From Dehalococcoidales bacterium (GTDB lineage: Bacteria; Chloroflexota; Dehalococcoidia; Dehalococcoidales; DAOVUZ01), in the NCBI GenBank assembly GCA_030632305.1, contig DAOVUZ010000052.1, positions 1 through 5,395 of the forward strand: a stretch of DNA of 5,395 bases, given 5' to 3'. The notes under the pieces were generated by a model. It was not told where the DNA came from and searched no databases. It saw nothing but the letters and a program-made list of their open reading frames with translations. Shown one piece after another: positions 1 to 4,970 of the stretch. The translations under genes and the position numbers were made by a program. How positions within the stretch are numbered: position 1 is the stretch's first letter; each line of letters opens with the position of its first letter.

Positions 1-326
1 CCAAGGTCCTGCATATGTGTGGTGATACGGATGGCATTGTTGACCAGATGGCAATCTGTGGGGCTGATGTCATAAGCGTAGAGCAAAAGAACCATATAGC
101 CGAATCTCGGCAGAAGGTGGGACCTGATGTGCTCATCTTTGGAAATATTGACACTTCCAAAGTGATGGTGGAAGGTAAGCCTGAGGAAGTTGACAGCGCT
201 GTAAAGCAGGCTATCGCCGAGGGTGTCAATGCGGTATGGCCGGGGTGTGACCTGTGGCCGACTGCACCCAAAGAGAATATGGAGGCACTGGTAGCAGCGA
301 CAATAAAATATGGGAAGCTTGGGTGA
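1..326 (+). CDS. MtaA/CmuA-like methylcobamide methyltransferase, C-terminal part (partial, 5' end outside window)
   Basis: This is the last third of a uroporphyrinogen decarboxylase (URO-D) superfamily protein. The frame (codons from base 3) is open to the left edge, so the ATG at 15 is an internal Met and not a start. The family transfers methyl groups between methylcobamide proteins and thiols such as coenzyme M, using a zinc bound by a His-x-Cys...Cys motif. Here the His codon is at 12-14, the first Cys at 18-20 (in HMCGD) and the second Cys at 246-248 (in WPGCD), so all three ligands are visible. It aligns along its whole length with the C-terminal third of the complete methyltransferase at 1963-2964 but is clearly diverged from it, so it is an old paralogue and not a recent copy. 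The gene is 62 bases upstream of the DUF2284 gene and may share its transcript. The thiol substrate cannot be told; another URO-D-like methyltransferase subgroup is possible. Confidence 0.82.
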   Translation, partial: KVLHMCGDTDGIVDQMAICGADVISVEQKNHIAESRQKVGPDVLIFGNIDTSKVMVEGKPEEVDSAVKQAIAEGVNAVWPGCDLWPTAPKENMEALVAATIKYGKLG

Positions 327-388
327 TAGCCGCCAGGGTTTGCTGACAATTGTAGCTGTGGTTAACACTCTAGTCATATGGAGTTTGT

Positions 389-1021
389 ATGGTACCTGAT
401 ATATCACAAGGGGATATGGGCTCTTTTATAGCATCTATGTGCCAGAAGGCAGAAGCGCTGGGAGCATCCGAAGCGGTAGCCTTGTCAGTTGATGACGTAG
501 TACTGGATGAGAGAACAGCGCTGAAGTGTCTGGTGCCTGTCTGCCCGGACTATGGCGTAAACCTGATGTGCCCCCCTAACCTACCGCCGATGTCGAAATT
601 CAAGGAGATACTTAGCTGCTATCACAGCGCTATCCTGATAAGGGTGGCTATTCCATTGAGTGATGTGTCTGAGTATATGGGAGGGGCAGTGGAAGAGCCG
701 CCGGGGGCACCCACGGCGGAGGATATGACTACTATCAGAGATGCCCAGATGAAGCTTCACAAGGTAGTTAACCGTGTAGAAGCTCTCTGTTTTGCCGCAG
801 GATACCGTTTCGCCGCTGGACTTCTGGGGGGTACTTGCTGCTTATGCCGGAAGTGCGTTGGCATCAGCTCTGGATTACCTTGTCGTTACCCTCTCAAATC
901 AAGACCAGCAATGGAGGCTATGGGCATAGATGTGGTGGCTACTGTTCAAAAGGCGGGACTGCAGTTGAGCTTTGGCCAGAGTGAAGATAGGAGCTGGGTA
1001 GGCATGGTCCTTGTGGACTGA
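389..1021 (+). CDS. DUF2284 cysteine-rich predicted metal-binding protein
   Basis: A 210-residue soluble protein with no signal peptide or membrane segment. It has the two cysteine groups that mark the DUF2284 family: C47-x4-C52-x8-C61 (the last in MCPPNLP) near the N-terminus, and C150, C151, C153, C156 and C165 in the C-terminal part (CCLCRKC, then GLPCRYP). This spacing suggests one or two iron-sulfur clusters or other metal sites. The family has no established biochemical function known to me. The ATG is supported by GGAG at 380-383, five bases upstream. The gene sits between a methylcobamide methyltransferase gene and a corrinoid adenosyltransferase gene, all on the same strand, so a role in corrinoid methyl transfer, for example electron supply or reductive reactivation, is a reasonable guess. 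That role is inferred from neighbours only. Confidence 0.85.
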   Translation: MVPDISQGDMGSFIASMCQKAEALGASEAVALSVDDVVLDERTALKCLVPVCPDYGVNLMCPPNLPPMSKFKEILSCYHSAILIRVAIPLSDVSEYMGGAVEEPPGAPTAEDMTTIRDAQMKLHKVVNRVEALCFAAGYRFAAGLLGGTCCLCRKCVGISSGLPCRYPLKSRPAMEAMGIDVVATVQKAGLQLSFGQSEDRSWVGMVLVD

Positions 1022-1136
1022 CCGGGGTGCACATTACTGGGGCAATGTAGTTTTACTGGAGAAATATCGGGCGGATTTTCTAGCACCCTTATTCAGGGTA
1101 ATTCGCTCACCGGCAAGAAGACAGAGGCTAAGGTAG

Positions 1137-1646
1137 ATGATGCCAGAGGTGACAAAAGAGACCACTGGTCTGGTGATTGTTAATACGGGCAAGGGGAAGG
1201 GTAAGACTACAGCAGCTCTGGGTGTGCTCCTCAGGGCTTGGGGCTGGGAGAAGAAGGTGGTCATGTTCCAGTTCATAAAAAGTTCGAGGAACGAATGGGG
1301 TGAGCACAGGGCAGCCCAGCAGATGGGAGTTGAGATATTACGAGCCGACCAGAGAAGCGAGTGCCAAGCCATCAAGCTATGGAACCTGGCAAAAGAGAGA
1401 ATCATCTCCGGGTCTCATGATATAGTAATTCTAGATGAACTTAGCTATCCCCTTCGATATGGTTGGCTATCTGTGGAAGAGGTGCTTGATGTGTTGAGGC
1501 ATCGCCCGAAGGGAATCCATGTAGTTATTACCGGGCGGGATGTTCCTCAGGAGTGTATCGATTTCGCAGACCTGGTGACTGAGATGCGGGAAGTGAAGCA
1601 TCCTCTTCGGAAGGGTATTAAGGCACAACCAGGAATCGAATTTTAG
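1137..1646 (+). CDS. cobO: CobO/BtuR-type corrinoid adenosyltransferase, apparently lacking the GFTW loop
   Basis: ATP:cob(I)alamin / cob(I)yrinic acid a,c-diamide adenosyltransferase of the CobA/CobO/BtuR family, which puts the 5'-deoxyadenosyl group on the cobalt of corrinoids in the cytoplasm. Visible motifs are the family P-loop at residues 16-25 (NTGKGKGKTT), the Walker B-like ILDEL at 98-102, TGR at 132-134, ADLVTEM at 144-150, and the C-terminal KHPL...GIKAQPGIEF at 154-169. At 169 residues it is somewhat short. The shortfall falls between VE (65-66) and W82, where the enteric enzyme carries a GTGFTW loop whose Phe and Trp cap the lower face of the corrin; here the segment is about ten residues shorter and has no GFTW. 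The start is at 1137 or the adjacent ATG at 1140; purine-rich AGAGG (1123-1127) and AAGG (1130-1133) lie upstream. It lies 115 bases downstream of the DUF2284 gene. The family call is firm; normal catalytic activity is not. Confidence 0.88.
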   Translation: MMPEVTKETTGLVIVNTGKGKGKTTAALGVLLRAWGWEKKVVMFQFIKSSRNEWGEHRAAQQMGVEILRADQRSECQAIKLWNLAKERIISGSHDIVILDELSYPLRYGWLSVEEVLDVLRHRPKGIHVVITGRDVPQECIDFADLVTEMREVKHPLRKGIKAQPGIEF

Positions 1647-1817
1647 CAGGCAGTATGCTCAAGACCGGGGAGTGATATGTTCACTGTTTATGTCCTTCTG
1701 AAGCTAACCGGAAAGCTGTAGCTGTTCACTTGAGAAGGGGGTGGAAGTGCAATCTTTGTTAAGGAGGTGAGGAGAAAAATAAGCAACTTTTGGATATTAC
1801 CTGGAGACGACAATTGC
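1647..1817 (+). other. Non-coding stretch after cobO, up to the promoter
   Basis: I see no gene here. It holds a short perfect inverted repeat, AGTGA (1671-1675) and TCACT (1681-1685), with no T-tract after it, so it is a weak terminator candidate at best. An eight-base direct repeat TGTTCACT occurs at 1678-1685 and 1723-1730. A strong Shine-Dalgarno-like sequence at 1761-1770 has no normal start codon at the right distance. A 14-codon reading frame starting at 1677 has a GGAG just upstream but stops at 1719 and cannot be supported as a gene. Confidence 0.5.
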
Positions 1818-1846
1818 TTGACAAGTCCCAAGTTGCAAAGCATAAT
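1818..1846 (+). promoter_or_regulatory. Sigma-70-type promoter for the second methyltransferase gene
   Basis: A perfect -35 hexamer TTGACA at 1818-1823 is followed by exactly 17 bases and then CATAAT at 1841-1846, a five-of-six match to the -10 consensus. Transcription would start near 1853, giving a leader of about 110 bases before the ATG at 1963. The promoter separates the complete methyltransferase from the upstream cobO group, so it can be expressed on its own. No operator is recognisable. Confidence 0.72.
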
Positions 1847-1864
1847 AAAAAACAATTAAATGTA

Positions 1865-1931
1865 ATGGATTCTGATGAAGCCTGGCGGTGCAATTTGTGA
1901 AAATTGTATTATAGTCAGAGCCAGAATTCGT
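1865..1931 (+). promoter_or_regulatory. Structured leader RNA candidate (possible cis-regulatory element)
   Basis: Within the predicted leader, an outer ten-pair stem joins 1865-1874 to 1922-1931 (two G-U pairs). It encloses a ten-pair hairpin, 1887-1896 with 1901-1910 (three G-U pairs), closed by a GUGA loop of the GNRA type. The bases 1911-1919 between the stems can pair in another way: 1914-1919 (GUCAGA) complements 1871-1876 (UCUGAU), and CUGGC at 1882-1886 complements GCCAG at 1920-1924. These alternatives compete with the outer stem, or together form a pseudoknot. There is no T-tract after it, so it is not an intrinsic terminator, and I see no obvious pairing with the Shine-Dalgarno site. 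It lacks the B12 box of cobalamin riboswitches. The fold is visible; the regulatory role is inference. Confidence 0.42.
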
Positions 1932-1945
1932 AAATATCTAATAGT

Positions 1946-1955
1946 AAGGAAGGAG
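1946..1955 (+). promoter_or_regulatory. Ribosome binding site of the second methyltransferase
   Basis: Purine-rich AAGGAAGGAG ends seven bases before the ATG at 1963, the ideal distance, and fixes that start. It lies 14 bases after the end of the candidate leader structure. Confidence 0.8.
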
Positions 1956-1962
1956 TACTAAA

Positions 1963-2964
1963 ATGACAGGTAAAGAACGTATTTTTGCCGTACTGAATCA
2001 TCAAAAGCCTGATCGAATGCCCTGCTTTGGTGCCAACTCCACCGTAACCTACGAACAGATGGAAAAGGTTCAAGCCTTTTGGCCTGAAGGGCATGAAAAA
2101 GCGGAAGCGATGGCTAAGCAGGCGCTGGCGGCCTATACTATGTCCGGCTTTGATGCGGTAAGGGTGCCATTCTGCCAGACCTTTGAGGCTGAGGCTCTTG
2201 GTTGTAAGATACATCCTGGCGGAGCCAAGAGCATTCCTGGCATTGGCGAGCCAGTCCCATATAAACTGGATGATACCCCGGTGTTTCCCGATGACTTTCT
2301 GTCACGAGGTAGGATACCGGAACTGCTCAAGGCGGTTAAAATCCTCAAAAAGGAAGTGGGGGATGAAGTAGCTGTTGTTGCCGGGATTATCGGTCCCTGG
2401 ACCATTGCCGGTTCTCTCTTAGACACGACAGTAATACTGAAAGCTAGCTTTAAGCAACCGGATAAGATTCCCCCCTTCTTGGAAGTAACTGAAAAGGCGG
2501 GAACCGCGCTGGCCAAAGCCCTTATTGATGCCGGCGCCGACATCATTTGCAATGAGGATATGACTGCTTCTCCCGACCTTATAATACCCAAGAGTTACAA
2601 GGAGTTGGAGCTTAAATACCAGAAAAGGCAGTTCGATGCCATAAAAGCCCCCAAGATACTCCATATCTGCGGTAACGTGGACGCCATTGTAGAGTGGATG
2701 GGGCAGACCGGTGCTGATATCTTGAGTATAGAACCTGACGCTAACCCCAGGTTAGCCAGAGAAAAATGTGGACCGGATATGATACTTATGGGCGGCGTGG
2801 ATGTGAAGAATACACTGTTTATGCAAAATGAGGAAACGGTAAGGGCGGAAGCCGAAAAGTCTATAGGGCTGGGTATCCAGATGTTGGCTCCGGGCTGTGC
2901 TATAGCCCCGGGTACACCCGCGAGAAACCTTCTGGCTATGGTGGATGTCGCCAAGCATCATTAA
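1963..2964 (+). CDS. MtaA/CmuA-family methylcobamide:thiol methyltransferase
   Basis: A complete 333-residue cytoplasmic protein of the URO-D superfamily, the usual length for MtaA/MtbA/CmuA-type enzymes. These move a methyl group between a methylated corrinoid protein and a thiol such as coenzyme M, or a related acceptor. The N-terminus (TGKERIFAVLN...KPDRMP) and the block GFDAVRVPFCQTFEAEALG at 62-80 are typical of this branch. The arginine-rich substrate motif of true uroporphyrinogen decarboxylase (RQAGR) is absent, which argues against haem synthesis. The zinc ligands are H234 and C236 (in LHICGN) and C312 (in APGCAI), matching the His-x-Cys...Cys pattern of MtaA/MtbA. It has its own promoter at 1818-1846, a leader and a strong ribosome binding site, and ends at a likely terminator (2988-3040). 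Its methyl acceptor and partner corrinoid protein are unknown; they are not in the window. Confidence 0.88.
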   Translation: MTGKERIFAVLNHQKPDRMPCFGANSTVTYEQMEKVQAFWPEGHEKAEAMAKQALAAYTMSGFDAVRVPFCQTFEAEALGCKIHPGGAKSIPGIGEPVPYKLDDTPVFPDDFLSRGRIPELLKAVKILKKEVGDEVAVVAGIIGPWTIAGSLLDTTVILKASFKQPDKIPPFLEVTEKAGTALAKALIDAGADIICNEDMTASPDLIIPKSYKELELKYQKRQFDAIKAPKILHICGNVDAIVEWMGQTGADILSIEPDANPRLAREKCGPDMILMGGVDVKNTLFMQNEETVRAEAEKSIGLGIQMLAPGCAIAPGTPARNLLAMVDVAKHH

Positions 2965-2987
2965 AGTTAATCAAAACCATGCTACTT

Positions 2988-3040
2988 ATAGGGCGAAGTC
3001 CCAACGGAGATATTCATGTTCCGGTGGGGCTTCGCTCTGT
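2988..3040. terminator. Bidirectional terminator hairpin between convergent operons
   Basis: An uninterrupted 14-pair stem, 2990-3003 with 3025-3038 (two G-U pairs), extends outwards by two further pairs and inwards, past one A-G mismatch, by C-G, G-C and G-C, around a 13-base loop (3008-3020). It is the strongest hairpin in the window. It lies 23 bases after the stop of the + strand methyltransferase and 13 bases after the stop of cobU on the - strand, so it is placed to end both convergent transcripts. The T-tract is weak on both sides (TGTTTG after the + side), so termination may be only partly intrinsic. Confidence 0.72.
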
Positions 3041-3053
3041 TGTTTGAAAGAGG

Positions 3054-3626
3054 TTAAGGATTAGACTGGGCTGGTTTTATCAACACCGGTAAGCCAGCGA
3101 CCATCAGGTAAATCTCGTCAGCCCGCTGGGCGAGGAGCTGGTTTGCCCTGCCCAGTAAATCGCGATAAAGCCTGCCCACGGTATTAGCCGGCACCAGGCC
3201 CAGGCCAACCTCATTGGTAACGATAATGAAGCTGGCATCAACCTGGTCAATACACTCTACCAGCTCATTAATCTCAGCAGTGAGGTTTTTCTCAATAAGG
3301 GGGGCATCAATTTGCTCACCAGTCTGGTGGCTGTATTGACCAAAAATGTTATTAACCAGAAGGGTGATGCAATCCACAATCACCACCTTGGCCCCACCGA
3401 GTCTCTGGTGAATCTGGCTGCCTATATGTGTAGTAGCTTCAAGGGTGCTCCAGGTTGCTGGTCTTGACTTCTGGTGCTGCTCAATGCGTTGTCGCATTTC
3501 TTCATCGCCAGCCTCAGCGGTAGCTACAAAAAGCACCGATTGGCCTGACTTCAGGGCAAGCTCCTGGGCAAAATGGCTTTTGCCACTGCGGGCGCCACCA
3601 ATTATTAGAATATTTTTCAACTTCAC
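3054..3626 (-). CDS. cobU: CobU: adenosylcobinamide kinase / adenosylcobinamide-phosphate guanylyltransferase
   Basis: A bifunctional cytoplasmic enzyme that phosphorylates adenosylcobinamide and then attaches GMP to give adenosylcobinamide-GDP, the substrate of CobS. The 190-residue length is normal. The P-loop GGARSGKS is at residues 10-17, near the start. The segment RIEQHQKSRP at 47-56 contains H51, which aligns with the His that is guanylylated in the Salmonella enzyme. A Walker B-like VIVDCIT is at 82-88, and the conserved VTNEVGLGLVP...GR (136-152) and DLLGRANQLLA (156-166) blocks follow. The start is GTG, 13 bases after the stop of the DUF71 gene, with a purine-rich site (AAAAAGGGAAGGGG, 3640-3627) directly before it. 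It is the last gene of the cobS-cobC-DUF71-cobU operon and ends next to the shared terminator hairpin. Confidence 0.95.
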   Translation of the reverse strand: MKLKNILIIGGARSGKSHFAQELALKSGQSVLFVATAEAGDEEMRQRIEQHQKSRPATWSTLEATTHIGSQIHQRLGGAKVVIVDCITLLVNNIFGQYSHQTGEQIDAPLIEKNLTAEINELVECIDQVDASFIIVTNEVGLGLVPANTVGRLYRDLLGRANQLLAQRADEIYLMVAGLPVLIKPAQSNP

Positions 3627-3639
3627 CCCCTTCCCTTTT

Positions 3640-4317
3640 TCACTTGGCTCTCAAGTCGGTGTCCAAAATCTCTAGAAACCAGTGTTCGTCTCTAAAAACC
3701 TTCCTGGTTTTCAAGATTTCTATCCGTTGCTTAAACAAGGGACCATCAGTAACAAAGGTATGATACTCCCCGGATTCACCGCAGGGGGTGATGTCCTTTG
3801 TTTCCCGTAGTTCATCTAAATGTTTTAGGAAATCTAGGTCAACCTTCCGCCCCAGCCATTCTTCACCAAGCAGGTCTGACTTGGTCACAACTATGATTGT
3901 CTCAAACCCCAAATTTATGAAGTCTCTCAGTATTTTTTCTTGGCTCTCCCCCCATAAGGGTAAATGGGGGGTAATATCCGCTGCCTGGCATACTCTTTCA
4001 ATCCATTGCCGGTGTTCATTAAAGTCAATATCGCCAAAGACGCCACCGTCAATCCCCTCCTGCTTGAAGGTGCGGAGCATATTTTTAAACTCGGCTTCAT
4101 AGTTGTCTCTGGTAGCCTGATGCTGAACCAGTGGAATTCCTATAGCCTGCGACTGCACCTGTAGTAATTCGGGAGATTGTCCGTGGCTCCATGACCGCTT
4201 ACCGTCATCGGTTATCATATTTGCCAGGTAACGAACTTTTAGACCATTGATAGTTGCCCGGTAACAGGCAAAGCAGCTATCTTTGCCCCCGCTCCACGAG
4301 GTAAAAACCTGATTCAT
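3640..4317 (-). CDS. DUF71/COG2102 PP-loop ATPase, probable B12-salvage subgroup (diphthine-ammonia ligase-like)
   Basis: A 225-residue N-type ATP pyrophosphatase-fold protein related to archaeal and eukaryotic Dph6. From the chosen start, the PP-loop SWSGGKDS is at residues 7-14, GDIDFNEHRQWIE follows at about 95-107, HLPLWG at about 118-123, and the family signature GESGEYHTF at about 180-188. Bacteria do not make diphthamide; published comparative genomics of DUF71 split off a bacterial subgroup that clusters with B12 genes and predicted a salvage role, probably an ATP-dependent amide-bond step. Its place between cobC and cobU fits this. I chose the ATG at 4317 because AAGGTGAG (4329-4322) lies at the right distance and the PP-loop then sits at the usual position; an in-frame GTG at 4338 would add seven residues. 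The exact reaction is not known to me. Confidence 0.86.
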   Translation of the reverse strand: MNQVFTSWSGGKDSCFACYRATINGLKVRYLANMITDDGKRSWSHGQSPELLQVQSQAIGIPLVQHQATRDNYEAEFKNMLRTFKQEGIDGGVFGDIDFNEHRQWIERVCQAADITPHLPLWGESQEKILRDFINLGFETIIVVTKSDLLGEEWLGRKVDLDFLKHLDELRETKDITPCGESGEYHTFVTDGPLFKQRIEILKTRKVFRDEHWFLEILDTDLRAK

Positions 4318-4321
4318 ATTA

Positions 4322-4329
4322 CTCACCTT
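4322..4329 (-). promoter_or_regulatory. Ribosome binding site deciding the DUF71 start
   Basis: Read on the - strand, AAGGTGAG runs from 4329 to 4322, and its AGGTGA core (4328-4323) leaves five bases before the ATG at 4317. This supports 4317 over the upstream in-frame GTG codons at 4338 and 4326, the second of which is inside the site itself. Confidence 0.7.
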
Positions 4330-4351
4330 ACTCCCCACAGTATTGACCTTT

Positions 4352-4957
4352 CTATGTTAAATGGGAAACGTCGTTTAATAGGCTCACTATTGCTCCCTGG
4401 GAATAGGTTTCCACTATACTGAGCGAGGCTAAATCAAGCCGAAACTGCCGCCAGTGACACAACTCCAGGCCCAGAATATGGCATAACAGTATTCGCAGCG
4501 GTCCGGCGTGAGCCACAATAAGTATCACTTCCTCTGGAGTATGTTTCTCCAGTCGGCTTAAGAATTTGCTTACCCGGTTATTAAACTTATCAAAGTCTTC
4601 GCCATCGGGAAACGAAAGGCTGAGACTTCGGCTAACCCACGTTTGAGCCACCTCGGGGTAAAGCTGGTTAACCTCGTCAAATGTCAGCCCCTCAACCTTG
4701 CCGAAGTTAACCTCGTTCAGTTCGGTACAGGTTGTAACATCCAGCTGGTGCTCGGAGGCGATAGCCTTAGCCGTTACTGAAGCCCGCATCAGGTTACTGG
4801 TATAGAGAGCATCAATCTTCTGTGTTGCCAGTCGGTTGCGCAAGCTCTCGGCCTGCCTGAGTCCGACGGCGCTCAGTTTAACATCAGTCTGTCCCCAGTA
4901 CCTTAGACCACTGCCTGCTTCAGTATCACCGTGTCTTACCAGAAGTAGTTTAGACAA
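4352..4957 (-). CDS. cobC: CobC-type alpha-ribazole phosphatase (histidine phosphatase family)
   Basis: A 201-residue member of the histidine phosphatase (phosphoglycerate mutase-like) superfamily. The catalytic motif is LVRHGDTE (residues 6-13) with the phospho-accepting H9. R8, R58 and H150 (in VAHAGPLR) complete the phosphate pocket, and E82 in LNEVNFG is the likely acid residue. The superfamily is broad, but position between cobS and cobU makes the CobC role likely: removing the phosphate from alpha-ribazole phosphate, or from the cobamide phosphate made by CobS. The start is TTG at 4957, chosen because GGAGGT (4967-4962) lies just upstream and the RHG motif then falls at the usual place. 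The gene starts 13 bases after the cobS stop and is followed after 34 bases by the DUF71 gene. Another phosphatase role in the superfamily cannot be ruled out. Confidence 0.87.
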   Translation of the reverse strand: MSKLLLVRHGDTEAGSGLRYWGQTDVKLSAVGLRQAESLRNRLATQKIDALYTSNLMRASVTAKAIASEHQLDVTTCTELNEVNFGKVEGLTFDEVNQLYPEVAQTWVSRSLSLSFPDGEDFDKFNNRVSKFLSRLEKHTPEEVILIVAHAGPLRILLCHILGLELCHWRQFRLDLASLSIVETYSQGAIVSLLNDVSHLT

Positions 4958-4961
4958 TTAT

Positions 4962-4967
4962 ACCTCC
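4962..4967 (-). promoter_or_regulatory. Ribosome binding site supporting the TTG start of cobC
   Basis: Read on the - strand, GGAGGT at 4967-4962 is followed after four bases by TTG at 4957. The strong site in the 13-base cobS-cobC gap explains how a TTG codon can work as the start. Confidence 0.72.
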
Positions 4968-4970
4968 GAA

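Noticed and set aside
1088..1102. Small inverted repeat ACCCT/AGGGT between the DUF2284 gene and cobO
   Set aside because: Only five pairs with no T-tract; too weak to call a terminator or an operator.
1034..1405. A 123-codon open frame on the - strand
   Set aside because: It runs antisense over cobO, shows no family motifs, and the + strand frame carries all adenosyltransferase motifs.
1677..1721. A 14-codon frame (MFTVYVLLKLTGKL) after a GGAG site, faintly like the start of a GIY-YIG nuclease
   Set aside because: The resemblance covers too few residues, the next codons do not continue the family motif in any frame, and stops follow at once.
1860..1932. Cobalamin riboswitch upstream of the methyltransferase
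   Set aside because: CGGTGCAA at 1886-1893 and GTCAGA at 1914-1919 faintly recall parts of the cobalamin riboswitch, but the B12 box and the matching stem partners are absent and the element is about 67 bases, far below the usual size of about 200. I kept it only as an unclassified structured leader.
2133..2591. A 152-codon open frame on the - strand, and other - strand frames at 1915-2214, 2419-2664, 2595-2954 and 2752-2961
   Set aside because: All lie inside or overlap the complete methyltransferase on the other strand, have low-complexity or unnatural composition, and lack recognisable domains.
1963..2964. Uroporphyrinogen decarboxylase (HemE) for haem synthesis
   Set aside because: The fold is shared, but the HemE N-terminal RQAGR motif is missing and the MtaA-type zinc ligands H234, C236 and C312 are present.
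3788..4164. Open + strand frames of 104 and 66 codons opposite the DUF71 gene
   Set aside because: They mirror a gene with clear PP-loop and GESGEYHT motifs, and their serine-rich translations look like antisense artefacts.
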